16,072 nt of DNA, taken from the NCBI GenBank assembly GCA_038135065.1, contig JAYPWI010000046.1, forward strand, positions 1-16,072. Direction: 5' to 3'. Numbering within the stretch: the stretch's first letter is position 1; each line of letters opens with the position of its first letter. A model generated the notes under the pieces. The model ran no database searches. It saw only the letters and a list, made by a program, of their open reading frames with translations, and had not been told where the DNA came from. Shown in pieces: positions 1 to 10,882 of the stretch. The DNA comes from JAYPWI01 sp038135065. GTDB lineage: Bacteria > Actinomycetota > Acidimicrobiia > Acidimicrobiales > Poriferisodalaceae. The translations under genes were made by a program, and so were the position numbers.

Positions 1-243
1 CCGGACGGGGTCCTCGAGTCGGAAGATGGCCAGCGACCCCTCAGCCTGCCGGTGGGCCTTCACACCCTCGAAAATGGCGCTGCCGTAGTGGAGCACATGG
101 GCGGCCGGGCTCATGGTGAACGGCCCGTAGGGCTCCACCTCTCCCCCGTACTCGTATGGACCCCCGCTCGACCGCGCAGTGGTCATGAAATCGCAGAAAA
201 CCGTGCCGAAGGGCACCGTCATCGGGTCCGGCTTGTCGCTCAC
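1..243 (-). CDS. ilvE: Branched-chain amino-acid aminotransferase, N-terminal part (truncated by window edge)
   Basis: Eighty-one codons are visible on the minus strand; the rest lies beyond position 1. The reading contains LHYGSAIFEGVKAHR (residues 51-65) followed by LAIFRLEDPVR (71-81). This is the fold-type IV PLP aminotransferase signature of IlvE, which normally reads 'LHYGQxIFEGLKAYR ... LFRPxxNxRR'. Known for the family: reversible transamination of valine, leucine and isoleucine with 2-oxoglutarate in the cytoplasm. The PLP lysine and most of the active site are outside the window. I chose the GTG at 243 because the minus strand carries GGAAAGGGAG six bases upstream of it; an ATG seven codons later (M8) has no such site. 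The gene is divergent from the acyl-CoA operon that starts at 341. The family call is quite sure; substrate preference (IlvE versus another class IV aminotransferase) is inferred from the motif alone. Confidence 0.85.
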   Translation of the reverse strand, partial: MSDKPDPMTVPFGTVFCDFMTTARSSGGPYEYGGEVEPYGPFTMSPAAHVLHYGSAIFEGVKAHRQAEGSLAIFRLEDPVR

Positions 244-267
244 GTGGTGCTCCCTTTCCGGCCGCGC

Positions 268-273
268 ATCCTA
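268..273 (-). promoter_or_regulatory. Candidate -10 element for the aminotransferase gene
   Basis: On the minus strand the sequence reads TAGGAT, a good TANNNT -10. Transcription would start near 262, giving a leader of about 18 nt that holds the Shine-Dalgarno GGAAAGGGAG ahead of the GTG at 243. No convincing -35 box is seen. Confidence 0.4.
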
Positions 274-328
274 CACATGCGCCACCCCCTGGCAGAGTCC
301 GAACACGGTCTCGTCGCTGCCGAACCCC

Positions 329-334
329 TAGTCT
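329..334 (+). promoter_or_regulatory. Candidate -10 element giving a leaderless transcript
   Basis: TAGTCT lies six bases upstream of the ATG at 341, so transcription would start at or next to the A of the start codon. The bases before the ATG (CCTAGTCTCGCACC) contain no purine-rich Shine-Dalgarno. Both facts fit a leaderless mRNA, a common arrangement in Actinomycetota. No -35 box is recognisable. The same hexamer recurs at 4504 upstream of icd. Confidence 0.5.
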
Positions 335-340
335 CGCACC

Positions 341-2416
<2,076 letters not shown>

Positions 2417-2423
2417 ACGCTCG

Positions 2424-3578
2424 ATGACTGCCGTCGAACCCGCCACGCTGCTGGCTGATGCCCGGGCCTTCGTCCCCGAGCTGCGCGAGCGAGGGCGTGA
2501 GATCGACGACCTCCGCCAACTCCCCCAGGACCTGGCCCAGCGCATGGCCGACCGGGGCTTCTACCGGCTGTGCGCGCCGGCGTCCCTCGGCGGTACCGAC
2601 ACGGGCCCGGCGACGATGGCCGAGGTGTGCGAGATCCTGGCCACGGGCAACGGATCAGCCGCCTGGTGCGTGTTCATCGGTTCGACGTCGCAGTACACCC
2701 TCGTCAACCTCGGCGAGGAACAGCTGTCCGAGATCCTGGCCACCCCGAACGTGCTGACCAGCGGGGTGTTCGCCTCCACCGGCCAGGCTCGGCCCGCCAC
2801 CCAGGACGGTGAGCCGGGTTGGCTGGTCGACGGCACCTGGGCGTGGGGGTCAGGCTGTCACAACGCATCCTGGATCTCGGGCGGGGTCATGGTGCAGCCT
2901 GACGACGGCGACCCCTACGACGCTCGGGCCTACTTCCGACCCGATGAGCTCGACATCGACGACGACTGGCACACGAGCGGGATGCGGGGCAGCGGCTCCA
3001 GCACCTTCCATGCCCGCGGGGTGTGGCTTCCCCACCGGCGCATTACCGACCCCAGGCGCCGGTCCCCTCACGCCGATCACCCCATCTACCGCTTTCCGCA
3101 GTTCGCGATCCTGTGCGTGTCCATCGGTTCGATCTGCTTGGGGATGGCCCGGGCCAGCATCGACGAGGCGGTGGCCGTGGCCCGGGACAAGACCCCGATG
3201 GGAAGCAACCGCTCGCTGTCCCAGCGACCACACCTCCACGGCGAGTTGGCACGAGCCGACACCACCCTGCGGGCCGCCCGAGCGCTGCTGTACGGGGAGA
3301 TCGGGTCGGCGTGGGACACCGCAGCCACCGACCGCCCCGATCTCGATGCCCGGCGCCGTCTGCGCACCGCCGTCGTCCATTCGGTGACCACGTCCGTCGA
3401 GGTCATCGACGCCATGTACACCGCGGTCGGTGGGAGTTCGGTGTACGAGGACTCGCCCCTGCAACGCCACCTGCGCGACGTGCACGTGGCCACCCAACAC
3501 ATGATGGTGGGAGCCCCGGTGATGGAATTGGCGGGCCGGGTCCTCGTCGGCATCGACGATCGAGCCCCGGGATTGTGA
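2424..3578 (+). CDS. Acyl-CoA dehydrogenase-fold flavin-dependent monooxygenase (group D, HsaA/HpaB-C2-like)
   Basis: This 384-residue protein has the acyl-CoA dehydrogenase fold but carries marks of the oxygenase subunit of two-component monooxygenases. An N-terminal helical domain contains MADRGFYRLCAPASLGG (41-57). The middle domain has the flavin-contact motif GTWAWGSGCHNASWISGG (137-154) and DDWHTSGMRGSGSSTF (180-195), which in this family precedes the 'V..VPEHR' segment, here VWLPHRR (200-206). The C-terminal domain has SSVYEDSPLQRHLRDVHVATQH (a 22-residue region at 338-359; key residues Y341, P345, R348, R351 and D352). Known relatives use reduced flavin from a separate reductase to hydroxylate phenols, steroid-ring intermediates or similar substrates. 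No flavin reductase is visible here. The start at 2424 lies 7 bp after the upstream stop with no strong Shine-Dalgarno, so translational coupling is likely. Substrate unknown; a true acyl-CoA dehydrogenase is the main alternative. Confidence 0.8.
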   Translation: MTAVEPATLLADARAFVPELRERGREIDDLRQLPQDLAQRMADRGFYRLCAPASLGGTDTGPATMAEVCEILATGNGSAAWCVFIGSTSQYTLVNLGEEQLSEILATPNVLTSGVFASTGQARPATQDGEPGWLVDGTWAWGSGCHNASWISGGVMVQPDDGDPYDARAYFRPDELDIDDDWHTSGMRGSGSSTFHARGVWLPHRRITDPRRRSPHADHPIYRFPQFAILCVSIGSICLGMARASIDEAVAVARDKTPMGSNRSLSQRPHLHGELARADTTLRAARALLYGEIGSAWDTAATDRPDLDARRRLRTAVVHSVTTSVEVIDAMYTAVGGSSVYEDSPLQRHLRDVHVATQHMMVGAPVMELAGRVLVGIDDRAPGL

Positions 3579-3582
3579 CCAC

Positions 3583-4341
3583 ATGAACCACCCGCCTCTG
3601 TCCCCCAACTCGGTCCCCGAGATCGATTCGGATCCGACCATCGAGCGGTACCGGCGCCGCCAACAGGCCGCCCTCGGGTACCGGATCATGGCGTCGTGGG
3701 GTTGGGGAGCCGACGGGTCGGGCCACATCACAGCCCGCGATCCACTGCGGAACGACTGTTTCTGGCTGCTCCGCTACGGGGTGCCCTTCGGGGAGGCCAC
3801 GGTGGACGACCTGGTCCTGGTGGACCCCTCGGGTTCGGTAGTGGATGGCAGCGGGGAGATCAATCGGGCCGCCTATTTCATCCATCACCCCATCCACGCA
3901 GCCCGCCCCGACGTCATCGCCGCCGTTCACATGCACACCCCCTACGGCACCCCGTTCTCCGCCCGGGTCGCCCCGCTCCCCATGTCGAGCCAGGAGGCCT
4001 GCCCCTTCGTCGACCGCCAAGGGGTGTTCGACGGGGTCGAGTTGAACGTCACCGATCTCGACACGGGTCACCGACTGGCCGCCTGCCTGGGACAGGGAAG
4101 CCTTCTCTGGTTGGCGAACCACGGACCCCTCACGGTCGCAAGGACGGTGGCGGGCGCGGTCGGACTGTTCCTGCTGGCCGAGCGGGCCGCCGAGGTGGCC
4201 GTGAAGGTCCCCGACGGTCGCGTCATTGCCGATGCGGAAGCCCGCGACGTAGCCGCCTCCATGGACCCCGACACCACGGGCTGGCACGTCTTCGAGTTTC
4301 TCGTCCGGAGCCGCCTCGGAGACCGCTCACAGGCTGGCTGA
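3583..4341 (+). CDS. Class II aldolase/adducin family protein
   Basis: The 252-residue protein has the class II aldolase/adducin fold. The metal-binding histidines are visible as H116 and H118 in AAVHMHTPYGTPFSA (113-127) and H180 in LLWLANHGPL (174-183). Upstream is the helix IHHPIHAARPDV (100-111), typical of the family. Aligned by the ARPD block to fuculose-1-phosphate aldolase, the position of the catalytic glutamate holds A97. That makes a classical aldol cleavage doubtful and resembles the adducin-like subgroup. In other organisms such proteins include sugar-phosphate aldolases, epimerases and decarboxylases, and many uncharacterised members. It lies 4 bp after the flavin monooxygenase gene and is probably in the same operon, so it may act on a product of that pathway; this is inference. 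Residues 1-25 look unstructured, and a later start is possible. Confidence 0.82.
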   Translation: MNHPPLSPNSVPEIDSDPTIERYRRRQQAALGYRIMASWGWGADGSGHITARDPLRNDCFWLLRYGVPFGEATVDDLVLVDPSGSVVDGSGEINRAAYFIHHPIHAARPDVIAAVHMHTPYGTPFSARVAPLPMSSQEACPFVDRQGVFDGVELNVTDLDTGHRLAACLGQGSLLWLANHGPLTVARTVAGAVGLFLLAERAAEVAVKVPDGRVIADAEARDVAASMDPDTTGWHVFEFLVRSRLGDRSQAG

Positions 4342-4374
4342 TCCCACCCCCGGCCCCCGGCCGAGCAGGACCTT

Positions 4375-4479
4375 CTAGCGGGTGAAGCCAAACCGCGAGT
4401 AGCGGCCGAGCGGTAGGTACCAGAACGCAAAGATGCGGGCCTCAGATCGAACCCGACCGGGGGACCCCCGGCCCGTCAT
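4375..4479 (-). CDS. Possible small antisense ORF or gene remnant, unknown function
   Basis: In the gap between the class II aldolase gene and icd, the minus strand holds a 34-codon frame (ATG at 4479, TAG at 4377-4375). It ends in the aromatic-rich FAFWYLPLGRYSRFGFTR. The C-terminal half looks more protein-like than the rest of the gap, while the N-terminal half overlaps the GC-rich inverted repeats at 4451-4484. A weak GTGGGG lies upstream of the ATG. It could be a genuine small protein, the C-terminal relic of a decayed gene, or chance. I do not recognise it. Confidence 0.18.
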   Translation of the reverse strand: MTGRGSPGRVRSEARIFAFWYLPLGRYSRFGFTR

Positions 4480-4484
4480 CGGGT
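4451..4484. repeat. Nested inverted repeats upstream of icd (possible terminator or operator)
   Basis: An outer pair ACCCGA (4451-4456) and TCGGGT (4479-4484) encloses an inner near-perfect palindrome CCGGGGG-A-CCCCCGG (4457-4471). Either stem can form in DNA or RNA. There is no downstream T-run, so if it ends the acyl-CoA operon transcript it would be a U-less terminator. It also sits 20 bp upstream of the candidate icd -10, so an operator role is possible. The rest of the 210-bp gap (4342-4551) holds a small minus-strand frame, the promoter candidate and the icd ribosome-binding site. Confidence 0.4.
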
Positions 4485-4503
4485 ACCCCACAGGCCGGAG
4501 CGG

Positions 4504-4539
4504 TAGTCTCGGGTCCTCCGAGCACCCGACGGGAGAAGG
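4504..4539 (+). promoter_or_regulatory. Candidate -10 and ribosome-binding site of icd
   Basis: TAGTCT at 4504-4509 is the same hexamer found before the 341 gene. It would start transcription near 4516 and give a leader of about 36 nt. GGGAGAAGG at 4531-4539 is the only purine-rich stretch ahead of the ATG at 4552. Its spacing of 12 nt from the end of the motif, or about 16 from GGGAG, is on the long side. No -35 box is evident. Confidence 0.4.
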
Positions 4540-4551
4540 CACCCCATCACG

Positions 4552-6771
<2,220 letters not shown>

Positions 6772-6784
6772 GTTTGCTGGCGGT

Positions 6785-6810
6785 GGTGTCCCTTCCTCGG
6801 TTGGGACACC
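6785..6810 (+). terminator. Hairpin after icd, probable U-less terminator
   Basis: A perfect 8-bp inverted repeat, GGTGTCCC (6785-6792) and GGGACACC (6803-6810), has a 10-nt loop. It extends to about 11 bp if G-T pairs are allowed (6782-6813). It starts 13 bp after the icd stop codon. No T-run follows; many actinobacterial terminators lack one. It also lies upstream of the next gene's candidate promoter, so an operator function cannot be excluded. Confidence 0.55.
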
Positions 6811-6827
6811 GCTCGACCGGCTACCTT
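6801..6827 (+). promoter_or_regulatory. Weak candidate promoter for the carboxyltransferase pair
   Basis: TTGGGA (6801-6806) and TACCTT (6822-6827) are separated by 15 bp, two short of the usual spacing. A transcript would begin near 6834, about 20 nt upstream of the GTG at 6854. The -35-like part overlaps the right arm of the icd-distal hairpin. This is suggestive only. Confidence 0.25.
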
Positions 6828-6853
6828 CGCTCGAGGCTGATCTAGGGAGCGCC

Positions 6854-8377
6854 GTGGCCAACATCGATTCGTCGTCGACGTTTCTCAACAGCCGCAGTGG
6901 GCGACAGTTGTCCGAGGATCCGCGTCAGCAGATCATCGACGCTCGGGCCGATGCCTGGGCCGGATGCCCACGGGCGAGACCCCGGATCGAGGGCCTGGTC
7001 GACCCCGGGTCCTTCGTCGAGTACGGCCTGCTGGCAGGTCGGACCTCCGACGTGGACGACGACGGTCCGTCCGACGGCCTGGTCGGCGGGGTGGGCGAGA
7101 TCGACGGCCACCCCGTGGTGACCGCGGCCCTCGACGCCACCGTGGTCGAGGGCACCCTCAGCGAACGCAATCAACGCAAGCTCGGCAAGCTGTTGTACCT
7201 GGCCATCACCAACCGCTGGCCAGTGGTGCTGTTCGTCGAGGGTGCTGGCGCTCGCCGGGACGACCCGCTCCCGCCGCCACCGATCGTGCAGTACACCAGG
7301 GCGCGCTGGGATGTCCTCGACGGCCTGGCTGAGTTATCCGGCTGGGCCCCCACGGTGGCCGTGGTTACGGGCGACACCCTCGACGCAGGGGTCGCCATGG
7401 CCGTGGCCTGTGACACCGTGGTGGGGGTTGCCGGTGCCTCGCTGGGGGGCACCCCCGAGGGAGGCGGCCAGTCGGCCCTGCGACCCGTCGAGGATCACGC
7501 GCTTCGGGGTGACGTGGACGCGGTCGTGGACGACGACGGGGCCGCCATCAGCTGGGTGCAGACCTACCTCCACCATTGGTTCGGGACCCCGGGCGATGGC
7601 CGGACCTCGGACCGTCACGACACCGTGGCGTCGATCGTCCCCGACAATCGCCGTCGCCCCTACGACATGGCCCGAGTGGTCGAAGCCGTCGCCGACGCAG
7701 ACAGCCTCCTCGAACTCGGGGCCCGGCGGGCCAAGGGGATGCTGACCTACCTCGGGCGGCTCGGGGGCATTCCGGTCGGGTTCTTCGCCAACCAGCCCCG
7801 CTCCCCCCGGGCGGGAGCCATCGATGCCGCCGCAGCCGACAAGGCCGCCCGCTTCGTGGAACTGTGCGATGCCTACGAACTTCCCCTGGTGAGCTTCGTG
7901 GACAACCCCGGCTACATGGTCGGCCCAGATGCCGAACGGGAGGGCATTGCCCGACACCACGCCCGTCCGCTGTCGGCCCTGCACCATCGGACCGTGCCGT
8001 TGTACACGGTGCAGATCCGCAAGGCCTACGGACTCGGTCCCTTCGCCATGTCCGGCTACGGTTCGTCCCGAGGGATGCCCACCCTGCGCCTCAGCTGGCC
8101 ATCGGTTGAATCGGGCGGGATGTCGCTCGAAGGTGCCGCCTACCTGGTGAAACGGCGCGAGATCCGAGAAGCGTCCAGCCCCGAGGAGGCACGCCGTATC
8201 CGAGACGACTACGCCGAGGACATGCGCGACGTCGCCTCCGGCGTGAGGGCAGGGCGCACCTACTCCTTCGACGACGTGGTACTCCCAGAGGAGACCCGGG
8301 AGCGGATCATCTCGATGCTGCGCCGCTGGCATCGAGTCCTCCCGGACAGCAAAAAGCACCCGGTGGACGGACGATGA
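6854..8377 (+). CDS. Acyl-CoA carboxylase carboxyltransferase subunit, C-domain intact and N-domain divergent (subunit 1)
   Basis: With the GTG at 6854 the protein has 507 residues. AGGGAG lies 4 nt before this GTG, whereas in-frame starts further upstream run into icd. The C-domain is well kept: PVGFFANQP (307-315), AADKAARFVELCDA (327-340), VDNPGYMVGPDAEREGIARH (349-368), the oxyanion segment IRKAYGLGPFAMSG (388-401) and GGMSLEGAA (421-429). It resembles the carboxyltransferase part of single-chain long-chain acyl-CoA carboxylases. The N-domain starts normally (DPGSFVEYG, 50-58), but the usual GMGGP-type CoA-site motif after the 'GASLG' strand reads GGTPEGGGQSALRPVED (198-214) and seems shortened. 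No biotin carboxylase or biotin carrier domain is in the window. The stop overlaps the next start (ATGA), so the two subunits are translationally coupled and probably form one complex. The acyl-CoA substrate is unknown. Confidence 0.85.
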   Translation: MANIDSSSTFLNSRSGRQLSEDPRQQIIDARADAWAGCPRARPRIEGLVDPGSFVEYGLLAGRTSDVDDDGPSDGLVGGVGEIDGHPVVTAALDATVVEGTLSERNQRKLGKLLYLAITNRWPVVLFVEGAGARRDDPLPPPPIVQYTRARWDVLDGLAELSGWAPTVAVVTGDTLDAGVAMAVACDTVVGVAGASLGGTPEGGGQSALRPVEDHALRGDVDAVVDDDGAAISWVQTYLHHWFGTPGDGRTSDRHDTVASIVPDNRRRPYDMARVVEAVADADSLLELGARRAKGMLTYLGRLGGIPVGFFANQPRSPRAGAIDAAAADKAARFVELCDAYELPLVSFVDNPGYMVGPDAEREGIARHHARPLSALHHRTVPLYTVQIRKAYGLGPFAMSGYGSSRGMPTLRLSWPSVESGGMSLEGAAYLVKRREIREASSPEEARRIRDDYAEDMRDVASGVRAGRTYSFDDVVLPEETRERIISMLRRWHRVLPDSKKHPVDGR

Positions 8378-9831
8378 ACGAGCAGAAGGTCAACGAGCTC
8401 AACGCCGTGAAAGCGCGGCAACTCGACGCAGCACGGCCCGACGCGGTGGCCAAGGTGCACGGGGGCGGCAAGCTGACGGCCCGGGAGCGGATCGCCCAAC
8501 TCCTCGACCCCGACAGTGAGGTCGAATACGGATCCATCGCCGCCGTGGACCCCGACGGCATGGGTCGGGGATGGATCGCCGAACAGGGTGGCGTCGACTT
8601 CGTCGGCACGGTGGACGGCCATACCGTCATCGCGTCCTCCACCGACTACACGGATCGCGGCGGAGGTTACGGCGCAGCACGGCTCGAGCGTCTGATCGGT
8701 CTCGCCTACCAGCACCGCTGGCCGATGGTGCTCTTCGTCGACGGAGGAGGCTCCCGGGCTCGCCACCCCAGAGTCGGATTGGGTCACATCGAGACGAGCG
8801 GGCCGATCGGGCGCTTCCAGCTGTTCGACGGCATGGCCGAACTGTCGGGTTGGACACCCACCGTGGCCATCGTGTCCGGGCCCAGCTACGCCGGGCACGC
8901 CTCCATCGCCGCGTTCTCCGATTTCGTGATCTCCACTCCTGGCTCCTCGATCGGCATGGGGGGACCGCCCATGGTGGAGGCCGCGCTCGGTATTACGGTC
9001 ACCCCCAACGAGTTGGCCGGAGCCGAGATGCACGAGGTCACGGGAGGCATCGACCTCCTGGCCGCCGATGAGCACGAGGCCATTGCCGCAGCTCGCCGGT
9101 ATCTCTCCTATCTGCACGACACCGATCCAGGGCCGGCCCACCCCGAGGCCGCGGCCATCGCCGGGTTGGTGTCCGACGAGGGTCCCTACGACATGGTCCC
9201 CGTCATCGAGGCATTGCTGGACCATGACACGTTCATGGAGTTGCGCACCGCGTTCGCTCGGTCCGTACTCACCGGCTTCGGTCGTATCGACGGGCGCTCA
9301 GTGGGGGTCGTGGCTTCTCAGCCCCTCGTCGAAGGCGGCCGCATCGACGAGTCCGCTGCGGTGAAGATCAACCGCTTCGTCGAATTGTGCGACAGCTACC
9401 ACATCCCGCTGGTGATCTTGGTGGACAGCGAGGGGTGCGTGACCTCCTGGCCGAACCCTGACGAGCTCGATGGCTCGGCGATTGTGGAGCCGGGGGTCAA
9501 CCGGTACCACCAGCGGGTCGTCACCACCCACCAGCATCGCAGGGTCGATGCCGTGGTGGTCGAGATCGGCAAGGCACGGGGCATGACCCTGCACGTGATG
9601 GCTGGCTCGCTCAACGCCCGAACGATTCCCCTGCAGCATCTGGCGTGGCCGACCAAGGAGATCGGTCACGTCGACGGCTACAGCAATCTGCGGAACGTGA
9701 ACGCCGTCGACGACGTCATCGACCCAGCCGAGACCCGTACCCGGATCGCCCGGCTGCTCGCCCACCTCCCCGACCGGGTCGCCGTCCGGGCAAGTGAGAC
9801 AGCCAAGCGGCACCCGGTCGACACCTGGTAG
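8374..9831 (+). CDS. Acyl-CoA carboxylase carboxyltransferase subunit, N-domain intact and C-domain divergent (subunit 2)
   Basis: This 485-residue paralogue begins with the canonical GGKLTARERIAQLLDPDSEVEYG (31-53; key residues R37, R39 and D46). The N-domain motifs are complete: VLFVDGGGSR (119-128), IVSGPSYAGHASIAAFSD (166-183) and GSSIGMGGPPMVEAALG (190-206). EELGGAEMH-like NELAGAEMH (212-220) follows. The C-domain keeps its frame (MELRTAFARSVLTGFGRIDG, 288-307; KINRFVELCDSYHIPLVILVD, 331-351) but loses the active-site elements. Where the sister subunit has NPGYMVGP it reads SEGCVTSWP, the RKxYGxG segment is IGKARGMTLHVMAG (398-411), and GGMxLEGA is GHVDGYSN. Both paralogues end in K-K/R-H-P-V-D, supporting origin by duplication. 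The start overlaps the upstream stop and has no strong Shine-Dalgarno, so it likely relies on coupling. A mildly GC-rich 34-bp convergent gap separates it from the ROK kinase gene. Confidence 0.85.
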   Translation: MNEQKVNELNAVKARQLDAARPDAVAKVHGGGKLTARERIAQLLDPDSEVEYGSIAAVDPDGMGRGWIAEQGGVDFVGTVDGHTVIASSTDYTDRGGGYGAARLERLIGLAYQHRWPMVLFVDGGGSRARHPRVGLGHIETSGPIGRFQLFDGMAELSGWTPTVAIVSGPSYAGHASIAAFSDFVISTPGSSIGMGGPPMVEAALGITVTPNELAGAEMHEVTGGIDLLAADEHEAIAAARRYLSYLHDTDPGPAHPEAAAIAGLVSDEGPYDMVPVIEALLDHDTFMELRTAFARSVLTGFGRIDGRSVGVVASQPLVEGGRIDESAAVKINRFVELCDSYHIPLVILVDSEGCVTSWPNPDELDGSAIVEPGVNRYHQRVVTTHQHRRVDAVVVEIGKARGMTLHVMAGSLNARTIPLQHLAWPTKEIGHVDGYSNLRNVNAVDDVIDPAETRTRIARLLAHLPDRVAVRASETAKRHPVDTW

Positions 9832-9865
9832 CAGCCCGCCGGGCCGCCGCCACCCGATCAGACGG

Positions 9866-10843
9866 TCAGGCTCCGCCGAGGGCCTGGCGAGCCAAGAGGC
9901 TGGCACCGCGGGCGCCGGCCGCCTCCCCAGCCGCAGCGGGCTCGATGCGGACGGCGTCCCGATGCGCCGAGCCGAACAGGAGCGCGCCGGTGTGGTGACG
10001 GACACCGGACCCGAACAGGTCCCACTCCGACACCAGACCACCCCCCACCACGACCACCTCGGGATCGAACAGGGTCACACAGTTGGCGATGCCTACTGCG
10101 ACCCACCACGAGAACTCGTCGAGCACTCCCAGGGCATCAGGATCGCCCGATCGAGCAGCCTGCGTGACGTGTTCGCCGCGCAGTGCGCTCGAGTCACCGG
10201 CCACGAGCGCTTCGAACTGACCGAGGCGGCCGTCGGCGATGGCCTGGCGCGCCAGGTGGGCGAGACCTGCCCCGCTCCCGTAACGCTCCCAACAGCCCCG
10301 CAGGCCGCAGACGCAGAGTGGCCCCTGCGGGTCGACCATCATGTGACCTGGCTCCCCCGCCATGCCGCCGGCCCCACGCACCACGTTGCCATCACATACC
10401 AGGGCGCCCCCGATCCCGGTGCCGAGGGTGACCAGGAGCCCGTGGCTGATGCCCTGGAGAGCCCCACCATCGACCTCGGCCCGAGCCGCGCAGTTCGCAT
10501 CGTTGTCCACGAGCACCGGCATGCCGAGCCGGGCGGCCAGCATGGGGCCCACTGGGAAGTCGTCGGCCTCGACGAGATTCGGAGACCGCCGTACCCGGCC
10601 GTCGAGGTCGACCAACCCGGCTATCCCGAGCCCCACGGCCCCAATCTCCGCGGCGGCCGAGGAGGCGAGCTGTTCGACCAACGATTCGAGGGTGTCGATC
10701 AGCGAGTCGACCCCGACTGGGGTCGGCCGACGGTGCTGGGCAAGGGTCGCTCCCTCCCCGTCGTGTACCACCCCGAGGGCCTTGGTGCCGCCGATGTCGA
10801 TGCCGATGACAGCAAGTGGCGTGGATCCCTCGGGCGCCGCCAT
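9866..10843 (-). CDS. glk: ROK-family sugar kinase (glucokinase-like)
   Basis: The 325-residue protein has the ROK layout. The phosphate-binding loop is VIGIDIGGTK (12-21), and LGIAGLVDLDGRV (72-84) follows. The catalytic base is D115 in VDNDANCAARAE. LGTGIGGALV (140-149) and EPGHMMVD (164-171) follow, then the zinc finger CVCGLRGCWERYGSG (177-191), with C177, C179, C184 and H167 as ligands. VVVVGGGL (263-270) is the second ATP-site strand. The expected reaction is ATP-dependent phosphorylation of glucose or a related hexose in the cytoplasm. The absence of an N-terminal helix-turn-helix argues for a kinase, not a ROK repressor. The ATG at 10843 has no clear Shine-Dalgarno and lies 39 bp after argG on the same strand, so it may be co-transcribed with argG. 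Specificity (glucose, N-acetylglucosamine or N-acetylmannosamine) cannot be read from the sequence; the symbol is tentative. Confidence 0.88.
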   Translation of the reverse strand: MAAPEGSTPLAVIGIDIGGTKALGVVHDGEGATLAQHRRPTPVGVDSLIDTLESLVEQLASSAAAEIGAVGLGIAGLVDLDGRVRRSPNLVEADDFPVGPMLAARLGMPVLVDNDANCAARAEVDGGALQGISHGLLVTLGTGIGGALVCDGNVVRGAGGMAGEPGHMMVDPQGPLCVCGLRGCWERYGSGAGLAHLARQAIADGRLGQFEALVAGDSSALRGEHVTQAARSGDPDALGVLDEFSWWVAVGIANCVTLFDPEVVVVGGGLVSEWDLFGSGVRHHTGALLFGSAHRDAVRIEPAAAGEAAGARGASLLARQALGGA

Positions 10844-10882
10844 GTCAGGCAGCCGTGCCGTGGCAGGACGGCCGACCCCCGG

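Noticed and set aside
4451..4484. The nested repeats as a riboswitch or structured RNA
   Set aside because: The structure is short, lies upstream of the likely icd transcription start, and matches no riboswitch pattern that I can recognise.
9832..9865. A possible terminator between the convergent carboxyltransferase and ROK kinase genes
   Set aside because: Only a 4-bp GCCC/GGGC stem with a 3-nt loop is visible, which is too weak to call in DNA this GC-rich.
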